Position numbers and translations under genes: made by a program
Source of the DNA: CAJBNH01 sp964447285
GTDB taxonomy: Bacteria; Myxococcota_A; UBA9042
DNA length: 64,000 bases
Direction of reading: 5' to 3'
Assembly (NCBI GenBank): GCA_964447285.1
Contig: CAYURO010000014.1
Span: 43,841 to 107,840 of the forward strand
Part shown: positions 9,525 to 16,981 of the stretch, one piece after another
Layout: every line of letters starts with the position of its first letter
Position numbering within the stretch: the stretch's first letter is position 1
Notes under the pieces: model-generated
Database searches by the model: none
What the model was told of the DNA's origin: nothing
What the model saw: the letters and a program-made list of their open reading frames with translations, nothing else

Positions 9525-9855
9525 ATGCAAGACCTCGCGCCGGCCCCAGTCCGGCAGCGCCAGTCATCCCCCCGAACAACTGGCCTGCGGAGGGTACGGC
9601 GACAGGTGCCGGTGCGACAGCGAAAGGCGACGTGGACGGTCCGGTATGACAGTCGCGTGACACAGGGAGCTGGGGCATCAAACCCCGGCAAGGCACGTGG
9701 CGGCGGGGGATTTGGCTAGGGGGTTCACTGGTTGGCGAAAACTGACGGGAGTGTCGGGAAAACTGTGACGAATTCGTCAGGTTTTCGGGGGCTTGATCGT
9801 GTCGTGCCCTCGTTCCCGTCGGTGGCGACTCGACGCGCGCGCCCCGGGGGGCAAG
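9525..9855. other. 331-bp intergenic region with competing inverted repeats
   Basis: No gene is visible. It lies between the end of the phospholipase D-like gene and the start of the activase gene, both on the minus strand. It should hold the terminator of the first and the promoter of the second. The structured part is 9736-9787, listed separately; I see nothing convincing in the rest. Confidence 0.6.
9736..9787. terminator. Hairpin with two alternative 5' arms, possible terminator
   Basis: The arm at 9775-9787 (CGTCAGGTTTTCG) can pair with either 9736-9747 (CGAAAACTGACG, one bulge) or 9758-9770 (GAAAACTGTGACG, small internal loop). The core TGACGAATTCGTCA at 9766-9779 is a perfect 14-bp palindrome. 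It sits about 70 bp past the stop of the phospholipase D-like gene on the minus strand, so termination is plausible. There is no U-run after it. An operator role for the palindrome is the alternative. Confidence 0.35.
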
Positions 9856-11091
9856 CTACTTCTTCCGCGCCTTCGGATAGTCCTTCATCACATCCAGCGT
9901 CTCGGCGTACTTGCTGTCCCACAGCTTGACGTGCACCGCCGCCGCTTGCGCCGCCAGCACCGGGTCGGCCACGACGACCTCGAGATTGCGCGACTCGTCC
10001 AGATACCCGCCCTGCCAGTTGCTGGTGCCCAGCCACAGCTTCTCGCCGTCTACGACCATGTACTTGCTGTGCACCACGCGCGAGTACGGCACGAAACCCG
10101 TCGACATCTCGGGGATCACCACCATCTTCACCGCGACGTTCGGCACCAACGCCAGGCTCTTGAGCCACTGGATGTCCGGCTTGGCCGCGTTCCAGTTCGA
10201 CACCATCAGCTGCACCTGCACGCCACGCGCGGCCGCCGCCCGCAGTGCGTTGTCGATCACGGGGTAGAAGCCGCCGCCGTGGCGCAGGGGCGCGTACTGC
10301 AACACCTGGATCTGCAACTGCTTCTGCGCCGTGCCGATCAGGCGGACCAGCTCGCCCTCCGAGTCGCCCACGCCCGTCGGCACAAACGCCCAGGGGCTCG
10401 CCACCAGCCAACCCGGACGGTCGATGCGCGCCGGCGGGGGGGTCTGCTGCAACGGTTCGACGGTCTTGCCCTCGGCCACCAGCGCCGCCGCCGTCCAGTC
10501 GAAGTCGAAGGTCGCCTGCACCTGACCCACGACCTCGGGGTCGGCAATCTTCAAGCCGGTCTCGTGGATTTGGGAAATCGCGCGCCAGTCGAAGTTCTGG
10601 CTGCCGACAAAGGCAAACTTGCCGTCCACAATCATGAATTTCGCGTGGATAATGCCGCCCTTGCCCACCTTGGCCCACGGCAGCACCCGCGTCTCGGTGT
10701 TCGGCCACGCCTTCATGCGGTCCAGCACCGGCTGCGACTGGCTTAGAAACACCTGCTCGACCAGCACGCGCACCTGCACGCCCCGCTTCGCCGCCTTCTC
10801 CAAGCTCTGCAGCACGGGCTCCAGCGCCTTGCCTTCCTCGTGCGCCAGATAGAACTGCTCGATGTCGATGCGCTTCTTGGCGCCGTCGAACAGCTCGGGC
10901 CACACGACGGTTGGCGACCTCACACCGGGCACACCCAGATCGGTCTCTGCCGGCACCGTCAGCACCAGCTCGTACGCGGGCGTGGCGGCCTTTGCCGGGG
11001 CAGCGACGGGCTTGGCCAGCGCGGTGGTCGCGACCAGCAGCAGAAGGAAAACGGACACCATCAGGGAACGTGGACTGGGGAAGTGCTTCAT
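9856..11091 (-). CDS. Exported phospholipase D-like protein with two HKD motifs, 411 aa
   Basis: The ATG at 11091 starts a signal peptide (MKHFPSPRSLMVSVFLLLLV, then ATTALAKP). Two HxK(x)4D phospholipase D motifs are visible: HAKFMIVDGKFAFVGSQNFD (His149, Lys151, Asp156) and HSKYMVVDGEKLWLGTSNW in the second half, as expected for a full two-domain enzyme. The family hydrolyses or transfers phosphodiester bonds through a covalent phosphohistidine; members include cardiolipin synthases, phospholipases and endonucleases. With a signal peptide and no further membrane segments, a periplasmic or secreted phosphodiesterase is most likely. The substrate cannot be told. A longer frame upstream of 11091 exists but is not protein-like. 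Confidence 0.88.
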   Translation of the reverse strand: MKHFPSPRSLMVSVFLLLLVATTALAKPVAAPAKAATPAYELVLTVPAETDLGVPGVRSPTVVWPELFDGAKKRIDIEQFYLAHEEGKALEPVLQSLEKAAKRGVQVRVLVEQVFLSQSQPVLDRMKAWPNTETRVLPWAKVGKGGIIHAKFMIVDGKFAFVGSQNFDWRAISQIHETGLKIADPEVVGQVQATFDFDWTAAALVAEGKTVEPLQQTPPPARIDRPGWLVASPWAFVPTGVGDSEGELVRLIGTAQKQLQIQVLQYAPLRHGGGFYPVIDNALRAAAARGVQVQLMVSNWNAAKPDIQWLKSLALVPNVAVKMVVIPEMSTGFVPYSRVVHSKYMVVDGEKLWLGTSNWQGGYLDESRNLEVVVADPVLAAQAAAVHVKLWDSKYAETLDVMKDYPKARKK

Positions 11092-11220
11092 GCGCGGCAG
11101 GATGGCAGAGGTGACCGGCGGCGACAACGGCGCGCGGTCCCCGGGGGGGCGGCCGACCGATAGCGGGGGACAAGCCCCCGCGCTACTTGGCACCGCGAAA
11201 CCTTGTGCGACACTCGCCCC

Positions 11221-12285
11221 ATGACCGCCGCCGCGCCCACCCACATCCCGCCTGCCCCCCCGCTGTTCCTGGCGGCGCGGCCGCCGTTGCGCGACGCCTT
11301 CTTCGACAACGCCCGCTTCGTGATGCTCGCGCTCGTGTTCATCGGGCACGCCATCGAGCCGTGGCAGGGGCCTGACCGGCCGATGCGGGCGCTGTACCTC
11401 TCGCTGTACGCCTTTCACATGCCCGCGTTCGTGTGGCTTGCCGGTCGGTTCGCCTCGGCAGAGCTGACACGGGCGCGAGCGATTCGGCTGGTCGAGCGCA
11501 TCCTGCTGCCGTTGCTGATCTTTCAGGTGCTGTACGCCGTCTTCCACCACTGGGCCAACGGCACGCCAGCGGTCGAGATCGGCTTGGTGCGGCCCTACTG
11601 GATTCTGTGGTTCCTGATGTCGCTGCTGACGTGGCGCCTGCTGGTGCCCGTGTTCGCGGTGCTGCCGGGCGCCATGGCCCTGTCGGTGGTCGTGGCGCTG
11701 ACGGCGGGGCTATCCCCTTCGATCGACTACGCATTCAGCCTCAGCCGCACCGCGGTGTTCCTGCCCTTCTTCCTGCTGGGCTGGCGCACGCGTGGGCAGG
11801 ATCTGGCGTGGCTGTCGACCCGGTGGGCGCGCGCGGCGTCGGTTGTGGTGCTGTTGGGGCTGGGGGCGGCGGCGTGGCGGCTGGCTCCCCACGTCAGCGA
11901 GCGGTGGCTGTACGCAAGTGTGGGCTATGCAAGTCTGGGCGTCGGGCCGTGGACGGGCATGGCGGTGCGCCTGGGCCTGCTGGTCGTGGCGACGGTCGCG
12001 GGTGCGGCGGTGCTGGCGTGGGTGCCGCGACGACGGGTGGCATGGAGCGACCTTGGCTCGCGGACGCTGCAAGCCTTCCTGTTGCATGGCTTTTTGGTGC
12101 GCGGTGCCATCGCCGCGGGGTGGCTGGCTCCGGCCGTCCTGTCCACGCGGGCGTCGCAGGCCGCGCTGATCGTGGGCGCGGTCGCCCTGGCGGCGCTGCT
12201 GTGTACGGCTTGGGTCGAGCGCGCGCTCGGCTGGCTGGTGGCGCCTCCCGTCGGCCGATGGTTGGCGTCGCGGTACCCCAGTTAG
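11221..12285 (+). CDS. Membrane acyltransferase of the AT3 / fucose-4-O-acetylase type, 354 aa
   Basis: The protein is polytopic, with about ten hydrophobic segments. The N-terminus has the family signature: an Asn-Ala-Arg pair in the first helix followed by FIGHAIEPW, matching the conserved GHxxxP of acyltransferase-3 proteins. Further family-like segments are AFHMPAFVWLAGRF, RPYWILWFLMSLLTWRLL and LQAFLLHGFLVRG. Such enzymes move acetyl or other acyl groups across the inner membrane onto sugars or lipids. It is close to the COG3594 branch that acts on surface glycans. ATG 11221 is chosen; a start 18 bases earlier (GTG) is possible. No neighbouring glycan gene indicates the acceptor. Confidence 0.82.
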   Translation: MTAAAPTHIPPAPPLFLAARPPLRDAFFDNARFVMLALVFIGHAIEPWQGPDRPMRALYLSLYAFHMPAFVWLAGRFASAELTRARAIRLVERILLPLLIFQVLYAVFHHWANGTPAVEIGLVRPYWILWFLMSLLTWRLLVPVFAVLPGAMALSVVVALTAGLSPSIDYAFSLSRTAVFLPFFLLGWRTRGQDLAWLSTRWARAASVVVLLGLGAAAWRLAPHVSERWLYASVGYASLGVGPWTGMAVRLGLLVVATVAGAAVLAWVPRRRVAWSDLGSRTLQAFLLHGFLVRGAIAAGWLAPAVLSTRASQAALIVGAVALAALLCTAWVERALGWLVAPPVGRWLASRYPS

Positions 12286-12344
12286 GCCTTCGAGTGCGGC
12301 CGCAGGACTGGCCAGAGCGCCAATCTCGTCCGGCAGGGTGCGGG

Positions 12345-13043
12345 CTACGCCACCTGGAGCGCCCTGGGGAATAAGACGTTGTTTTCAAGGTGGATGTGCC
12401 GGTGCAGGTCGATCTCCAACTCCGCCAACCCCGCCCATAATCCGCGCCAAGTGCCGCACGCTCCCAGCGGGGCCACGTAGTCGTCCGTCAGCTCGCGAGT
12501 CTGGCGCAGCAGTTCGCCCACGGCTTCATGCTCCAGCATCAGCGCCCGCACCGGAGCCTGCGCGTCGGCCGCGGGACGCCCCGACTGGATCCACGGGAAC
12601 AGCACCGTCTCCTCCTTGACCAGGTGCGTGTCCAACTCCTCGCGCAGGGCCAGAACTGTGTCCAAAAGTGCTTGAAACTTCGCCGGATTCTTCTCGCCGT
12701 GCACGGTGTTGACGCGCCGAGCCATCGCCTCCAAGCGCGGCAATTCCTCGTCCAGCGGGCGGTGGTGACGCGCGACGATATGGTCGACCAGTTGGGTCAG
12801 GGGCGCCGAGTCCCAGCGCACGTCTTCCTGCGTGACTTCGAGCGCGGCGATCTCGTCCAGCACCTGCTGCGCGTCCAGCCCATCGCGTTCGCAGGCCGTG
12901 GACAGCGCCCGCTGCCCGCCGCAGCAGAAGTCCAGACCGTGGCGGTGAAAGACCTTCAGGGACACGGGATGCGTCGCAGCGATGTCTGCGAGCGTGGACT
13001 GGTGGGTCAGCGAGGGGGTGTGGACGGCAAGTGACGCGTTCAT
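12345..13043 (-). CDS. RIC-family iron-sulfur cluster repair di-iron protein, 232 aa
   Basis: The ATG at 13043 has GGAG five bases upstream. The N-terminal ScdA-like domain has the hallmark HGLDFCCGGQRAL (Cys40-Cys41). The hemerythrin-like C-terminal domain has the di-iron ligand motifs HHRPLDEELPRL, HLVKEETVLFPW, HEAVGELL and HIHLENNVLFPR. The length matches YtfE/ScdA/NorA/DnrN (about 220-240 aa). The family repairs iron-sulfur clusters damaged by nitric oxide or oxidants and binds NO at the di-iron site. It is divergent from norR, behind a sigma-54 promoter and three candidate NorR sites. This matches the norR-norA arrangement known from Cupriavidus, so NO-induced expression is very likely. 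Confidence 0.95.
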   Translation of the reverse strand: MNASLAVHTPSLTHQSTLADIAATHPVSLKVFHRHGLDFCCGGQRALSTACERDGLDAQQVLDEIAALEVTQEDVRWDSAPLTQLVDHIVARHHRPLDEELPRLEAMARRVNTVHGEKNPAKFQALLDTVLALREELDTHLVKEETVLFPWIQSGRPAADAQAPVRALMLEHEAVGELLRQTRELTDDYVAPLGACGTWRGLWAGLAELEIDLHRHIHLENNVLFPRALQVA

Positions 13044-13092
13044 GGAGCTCCGTTGGGGTTGGCGGCCGACCGTGGCCGGTGCCTGAGGGCAG

Positions 13093-13108
13093 AGCAATCT
13101 CCATGCCA
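13093..13108 (-). promoter_or_regulatory. Sigma-54 promoter of the RIC gene
   Basis: Read on the minus strand the site is TGGCATGGAGATTGCT. It fits TGGCACG-N4-TTGCW with a single C-to-T change and has GG and GC separated by exactly ten bases, the required -24/-12 spacing. The predicted transcript start is near 13082, giving a leader of about 40 bases before the ATG at 13043. Confidence 0.85.
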
Positions 13109-13147
13109 AACGGCAACAACATGATTCTACGTAATGTTTCTGCTTTC

Positions 13148-13206
13148 GTTGTCGAATCGACACGCTGGCTGCTGATGTTCCTTTGACAACATGTTGTCGT
13201 TTCGAC
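13148..13206. promoter_or_regulatory. Three candidate NorR binding sites (GT-N7-AC)
   Basis: Sites are GTTGTCGAATCGAC (13148-13161), GTTGTCGTTTCGAC (13193-13206) and, on the minus strand, GTTGTCAAAGGAAC (13177-13190). All share GTTGTC and the GT-N7-AC core known for NorR. Two of them overlap to form the perfect palindrome GACAACATGTTGTC (13185-13198). They sit about 40-100 bp upstream of the sigma-54 promoter, the enhancer distance expected, and next to the norR start, so autoregulation is also possible. Confidence 0.75.
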
Positions 13207-13219
13207 TACACTTCGACGC

Positions 13220-15991
13220 ATGCGCCTCCTCGACATCGCCACCGACCTGCTGGCCCACTTGGCTGCCCCCGACCGCTACGAGCGCCTGGTCGCCGCCGTG
13301 CAGCAGGTCGTGCCCTGCGACGCCACCGCCATCCTGAGGCTGGACCAAGGGATCCTGGTGCCCGTCGCGACGTCTGGACTGGTGCCAGACGTGTTGGGAC
13401 GCCGCTTCGTGCCCGCCGACCATCCGCGGTTGGGGCGAGTGCTGTCGGCCAATGGTCCCGTACGGTTTGTTGATGCCGCGCTGCCCGACCCCTTCGACGG
13501 CTTCCTGCAAAACGGCCGCGAGCTCGAGTCCGTCCATGCGTGTATGGGCTGCGCGTTGCGAGTCGACGGTGTGACCGTGGGGGCACTGACGGTCGACGCG
13601 CTGGACCCCCGAGCGTTTGACGCGGTGCCCGATGCGGATTTGGCCATGTTTGCCGCACTCGCGGCGGCGGCCATGCGGACTGCAGGGCTGATCGAGGCGA
13701 CCGAGCGTGTTGCCGCCCAACAGGGGCGCGTGGCCGCCCAGCTGGGGCGTGAAGCACAGCAGCGTGAGGGTGCGGAGTTCTTGGGCGTCAGCGCGATCGC
13801 CCGGCGGATGCGCGACGAGGTGGCGCTGCTTGCCGGGTCTGACCTGACCGTGCTGCTGATGGGAGAGACTGGCGTCGGCAAGGAGGTGGTCGCCCGCGCC
13901 ATCCACGCGCAGTCGGCCCGACGCAACCAGCCATTGATCTACGTGAACTGCGCTGCCCTGCCTGAGTCGATTGCCGAGAGCGAGCTGTTCGGCCACGTCC
14001 GCGGCGCCTTCACCGGAGCGACCGACACCCGAGCAGGCAAGTTCGAGGTGGCCGATGGCGGCACGCTGCTGTTGGACGAAGTGGGCGAACTGCCGCTGGC
14101 ACTGCAACCCAAGCTCCTGCGCGCACTTCAGTTCGGCGAGATTCAGCGGATCGGCTCGGACCGGGCGATTCGGGTAGACGTTCGCGTGCTGGGCGCCACC
14201 AACCGCGATCTCGTCGAAGAGGTGCGCGAGGGCCGGTTCCGCGCCGACCTGTTCCACCGCCTCAGCGTGTACCCGCTGCGGATTCCGCCGCTGCGGGACC
14301 GCACCGAGGATGTGGAGGTGCTGGCCGGCTTCTTCCTCGACGCCGCTCGCATCCGCTTGGGACTTGGGCCGATCCGGCTGACGCCGGGGGCGCGCGATTC
14401 CCTCAGGCGCTATGACTGGCCCGGCAACGTCCGCGAGCTGCAACACGTTCTGCTGCGGGCGGCGCTGCGGTCCTCGGGTGGGCGGCGGCACGAGCCCGTC
14501 ACGTTGGAGTCGCGGGCCCTCGACTTGTCCCCCGGTTCCATGTCTCTGGTTGCCGCGGCGGCACCATCCGTCGTAGACCCTGATCGGGTTATCGGCGGGG
14601 GGACGCTGTCGCAAGCCACCGACGACTTTCAAAAGCGGGTGCTGACGCAAGCCCTTGAGACGAGCGACGGCAACTGGTCCGAGGCTGCGCGACGGTTGGG
14701 CGTCGACCGCGGCAACCTTCACCGGCTGGGCAAGAGGTTGGGGATGATCGGACGCTCTGGCTCGACCCTTGCGCTGCTGACTTTCACGTTGCTGACCGGC
14801 TGCTTCGCGTACGGCGGCGTCGGCGACCCGTGCCGCAACCGCGCAGACTGTCAAGGCGAATTGGTCTGTCAGGACCTGATCTGCAGCGACCCCGAGGGCT
14901 GCCGCGTCACCCACGACTGCGTCGATCAGGGCCTGTGCACCGCCCGCGGTGAGGCGTGCGTGGCCGTCACCCGCCGAGACTGCGAATCCAGCCTCGTATG
15001 CGGACGCGACGGCCGCTGCACCGCCCGCCACGACCAGTGCATCGCCACTGCAGAGGACTGCGTCGGCGCCGAGGTGTGCGCCAGGCAAGGCAAGTGCCTG
15101 GCCCGCGAGCAGAATTGCGTGTTCGGCGGCCGCTCTGCAGCGCGGTGCGGCGAGACCTGCGCCGTGTTCGGCCGCTGCGCCATCGACGACCGCGGCGAGT
15201 GCGTGGCCGGCAGCGACACCGACTGCAAGACCAGCTTCATGTGTGGCGAACAGGGGTTGTGCGCGGCTCGCAAGGATCCGCAGACGGGCGTACCGACCTG
15301 CATGGCCGTCCTGCCAGAGCACTGCCGAACCGCCAAGGCCTGCGTCGAAGGCAAGGCGTGCGAGCTGTTCGCCGGCGGTTGCGTCCCCCCCAGCGACGCC
15401 CTGTGCCGGTCACGCGTCGGGTGCGCCGACCAGGGACACTGCACCCACGTCGACGGCGTCTGCGTGGCGACCGGCAGCGACTGTCTGACCAGCCGGATGT
15501 GCCTTGCGCTGGGTCGCTGCTCTGCCGTCAAGGGCGGCTGCGAGGCCGTGACCGAGGGCGACTGCCGAAAAGGCAAGCAGTGCGATGCGTTGGGCGCGTG
15601 CACCCCGATCGGCGGCGCGTGTCTGGCCATGCGCGACCAGGACTGCGAGGCGGCGCCCGGCTGCCTGACGGCGGGCGCCTGCAGCGCGATGGGCGGCAAG
15701 TGCGGCATCCACCGCGACGAAGACTGTCGCCAAGCCCCGTTCTGCCGTCAGGAAGCCCGCTGCACTGCGGTCGAGGGCGCGTGCGTCATCGGCAGCTCGA
15801 AGGACTGTCAACGCGCCGACGCTTGCGAGGCGAGCGGGTTGTGTACGGCCAGGCGCGACGCAGCAGGACCGATGCAGTGCGTGGCCGGTCGCGACCGCGA
15901 GTGCCGAAAGAGCGCGGTGTGCGAGTCTGAGGGACGCTGCAAGGCCATCGGTGGCGTCTGCGCTGTACCGCCGCCACCCATGCCCCGCTAG
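13220..15991 (+). CDS. norR: NorR nitric-oxide-responsive sigma-54 activator; frame continues without a stop into a Cys-rich lipoprotein (923 codons)
   Basis: Residues 1-165 are a GAF domain with the NO-sensing neighbourhood HACMGCALRVDG (compare His111/Cys113 of E. coli NorR). Residues 186-420 are the AAA+ domain: Walker A GETGVGKE (215-222), GAFTGA (262-267) that contacts sigma-54, and Walker B LLLDEV. Residues about 470-508 are the Fis-type helix-turn-helix (NWSEAARRLGV, NLHRLGKRLG). NorR normally ends here (E. coli, 504 aa). In this sequence the frame runs on into a lipoprotein that has its own signal peptide. One G fewer in the GGGG run at 14740-14743 would give LGKRLG-stop with an ATGA overlap. 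The true product is therefore either a fusion or two coupled genes. Confidence 0.9.
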   Translation: MRLLDIATDLLAHLAAPDRYERLVAAVQQVVPCDATAILRLDQGILVPVATSGLVPDVLGRRFVPADHPRLGRVLSANGPVRFVDAALPDPFDGFLQNGRELESVHACMGCALRVDGVTVGALTVDALDPRAFDAVPDADLAMFAALAAAAMRTAGLIEATERVAAQQGRVAAQLGREAQQREGAEFLGVSAIARRMRDEVALLAGSDLTVLLMGETGVGKEVVARAIHAQSARRNQPLIYVNCAALPESIAESELFGHVRGAFTGATDTRAGKFEVADGGTLLLDEVGELPLALQPKLLRALQFGEIQRIGSDRAIRVDVRVLGATNRDLVEEVREGRFRADLFHRLSVYPLRIPPLRDRTEDVEVLAGFFLDAARIRLGLGPIRLTPGARDSLRRYDWPGNVRELQHVLLRAALRSSGGRRHEPVTLESRALDLSPGSMSLVAAAAPSVVDPDRVIGGGTLSQATDDFQKRVLTQALETSDGNWSEAARRLGVDRGNLHRLGKRLGMIGRSGSTLALLTFTLLTGCFAYGGVGDPCRNRADCQGELVCQDLICSDPEGCRVTHDCVDQGLCTARGEACVAVTRRDCESSLVCGRDGRCTARHDQCIATAEDCVGAEVCARQGKCLAREQNCVFGGRSAARCGETCAVFGRCAIDDRGECVAGSDTDCKTSFMCGEQGLCAARKDPQTGVPTCMAVLPEHCRTAKACVEGKACELFAGGCVPPSDALCRSRVGCADQGHCTHVDGVCVATGSDCLTSRMCLALGRCSAVKGGCEAVTEGDCRKGKQCDALGACTPIGGACLAMRDQDCEAAPGCLTAGACSAMGGKCGIHRDEDCRQAPFCRQEARCTAVEGACVIGSSKDCQRADACEASGLCTARRDAAGPMQCVAGRDRECRKSAVCESEGRCKAIGGVCAVPPPPMPR
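14744..15991 (+). CDS. Cys-rich repeat lipoprotein nested in frame at the 3' end of norR, 415 aa
   Basis: An internal ATG at 14744 with AGAGG upstream starts a credible lipoprotein signal (MIGRSGSTLALLTFTLLTGC, lipobox LTGC). The mature part carries about 13 repeats of the pattern DCxxxxxCxxxGxCxxxxxxC, for example DCVGAEVCARQGKCLAREQN, DCLTSRMCLALGRC and DCRKGKQCDALGAC. That implies a chain of small disulfide-bonded modules outside the cytoplasm. As a C-terminal extension of a cytoplasmic regulator this would make no sense, so independent translation from 14744 is my preferred reading. Function is unknown. Its TAG stop overlaps the nitroreductase stop on the other strand. Confidence 0.75.
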   Translation: MIGRSGSTLALLTFTLLTGCFAYGGVGDPCRNRADCQGELVCQDLICSDPEGCRVTHDCVDQGLCTARGEACVAVTRRDCESSLVCGRDGRCTARHDQCIATAEDCVGAEVCARQGKCLAREQNCVFGGRSAARCGETCAVFGRCAIDDRGECVAGSDTDCKTSFMCGEQGLCAARKDPQTGVPTCMAVLPEHCRTAKACVEGKACELFAGGCVPPSDALCRSRVGCADQGHCTHVDGVCVATGSDCLTSRMCLALGRCSAVKGGCEAVTEGDCRKGKQCDALGACTPIGGACLAMRDQDCEAAPGCLTAGACSAMGGKCGIHRDEDCRQAPFCRQEARCTAVEGACVIGSSKDCQRADACEASGLCTARRDAAGPMQCVAGRDRECRKSAVCESEGRCKAIGGVCAVPPPPMPR

Positions 15992-16617
15992 GCCATCAGC
16001 TCGAAGATCTCACCGATTGGCTTTCGCTCCGTGGGCGCGGTCACATGCGCCGGCTTGCCCACCGCGATCATCGTCCCCAGGCGCCATGGCGCCTCGATGC
16101 GAAGGAACGCCTCCAGCGCATCGCGCGCCACCAGCGGACCACTGAGCCAGCAGGCGCCGTAGCCCATGTCCTGGGCGGCCAACAGGATGGTCAGGGCCGC
16201 GGCTCCCAGACTCTGGACGTCGGGCTGCCCGCGCAGGCGATTCATGTCGCCATGGGTCACCGGCGAGTTCAGCAGCACGCGGTCAGCGACGGCCTCGTAA
16301 GGGCGCGTGGCGATGGCAAAAACCGCCGGCGCGTGATCGAAGAACGTCGAGTACCCGATGACCTGATGCACGATCCGCTTCGCTTCCGCATCGGCCTTGG
16401 CGGGCAGCAGCGACTCCAACCGCTCCCGAACGGCCACCGCCATCGCCGTCAGCAGCGCCTTGTCCGTGATCGCGATGAATCTCCACGGCTGCGAGTTGTT
16501 GACACTGGGGCACCGCCCGGCCAGACGCGCAAACTCGCGAAGGTCGGCCACCGGCACGGGGTCGGAGGTAAAGGCGCGGGTGCTCGCCCGCTCGTGCACC
16601 AGTCGGGTGAATTCCAT
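15988..16617 (-). CDS. Nitroreductase-family flavoprotein, 209 aa
   Basis: The start is the ATG at 16617. The family features are an N-terminal FMN-phosphate-binding arginine segment (HERASTRAFTSDPV), SVNNSQPWRFIAI, and a C-terminal GYGACWLSGPL followed by LGTMIAVGKPAH. Size and layout match single-domain FMN-dependent NAD(P)H nitroreductases. It probably forms a homodimer and reduces nitro compounds, quinones or similar acceptors in the cytoplasm. It converges on the norR/lipoprotein gene with overlapping stop codons. A role beside the NO-response genes is attractive, but position is the only support. Confidence 0.88.
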   Translation of the reverse strand: MEFTRLVHERASTRAFTSDPVPVADLREFARLAGRCPSVNNSQPWRFIAITDKALLTAMAVAVRERLESLLPAKADAEAKRIVHQVIGYSTFFDHAPAVFAIATRPYEAVADRVLLNSPVTHGDMNRLRGQPDVQSLGAAALTILLAAQDMGYGACWLSGPLVARDALEAFLRIEAPWRLGTMIAVGKPAHVTAPTERKPIGEIFELMA

Positions 16618-16981
16618 GGTGGTCCTCGGCCCGGCGCAAGGGCGACCGGGGGTGGTGATGTAGCGCCACGGTAAGCCTCTTTCGGGTCCCGAGGCAACGG
16701 GAACATTCGGAATGGGTGGACCAACGACGGCGGGCCGGCGAACTGTAGCGTTTTGCCTCATGTGGTCATTTGCCACACTTGGCTGCCTGGCGCGACCGGC
16801 GCTCGCCGGGGCCGGGCTCGCCGTGCCGGACTCGCAGTACATCGGTCCTCTGCGCTGTGACCTTGTGGCACGCCCGTTGCACTTGAAGAACCCGTTGCAC
16901 TTGAAGAACCCGTTGCACTTGAAGAACCCGTTGCACTTGAAGAAGACGTGCCTTCCGACCTCGAACGCCAGGAGCCATGCC
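16618..16981. other. 364-bp divergent intergenic region with tandem repeats
   Basis: It separates the nitroreductase (minus) from a MYXO-CTERM protein (plus) and should hold both promoters. An open frame runs through it in the frame of the downstream gene from 16712, but the real signal peptide starts at 16982. The only clear structure is the 18-bp repeat listed next. Confidence 0.55.
16875..16944. repeat. Tandem repeat, 18-bp unit, 3.9 copies
   Basis: The unit CGTTGCACTTGAAGAACC starts at 16875, 16893, 16911 and 16929, with no mismatch among the copies; the last one stops after 16 bases. It lies 37 bp upstream of the ATG at 16982, so it is in the 5' leader or promoter. The period is a multiple of three and would read as Pro-Leu-His-Leu-Lys-Asn repeats if translated. 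It could be a slippage-prone regulatory spacer. Confidence 0.85.

Noticed and set aside
6630..9719. A 1029-codon open frame on the plus strand opposite the activase gene
   Set aside because: It is Arg/His/Gln-rich, has no recognisable domain and lies wholly antisense to a gene with clear motifs. Shadows of this kind are expected in GC-rich DNA; the same holds for the plus-strand frames at 5079-6629, 21057-23267, 27677-29977, 30153-33116 and 33258-34895, and the minus frame at 13127-15322.
9725..11173. Alternative minus-strand frame over the phospholipase D-like gene
   Set aside because: It lacks the two HKD motifs and a signal peptide; the frame 9856-11091 has both.
16875..16944. CRISPR-like array
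   Set aside because: The unit is 18 bp with no spacers; it is a plain tandem repeat.
16712..16981. N-terminal extension of the MYXO-CTERM protein through the 18-bp repeat
   Set aside because: The extension would put a second hydrophobic segment and the repeat before an excellent signal peptide at 16982.
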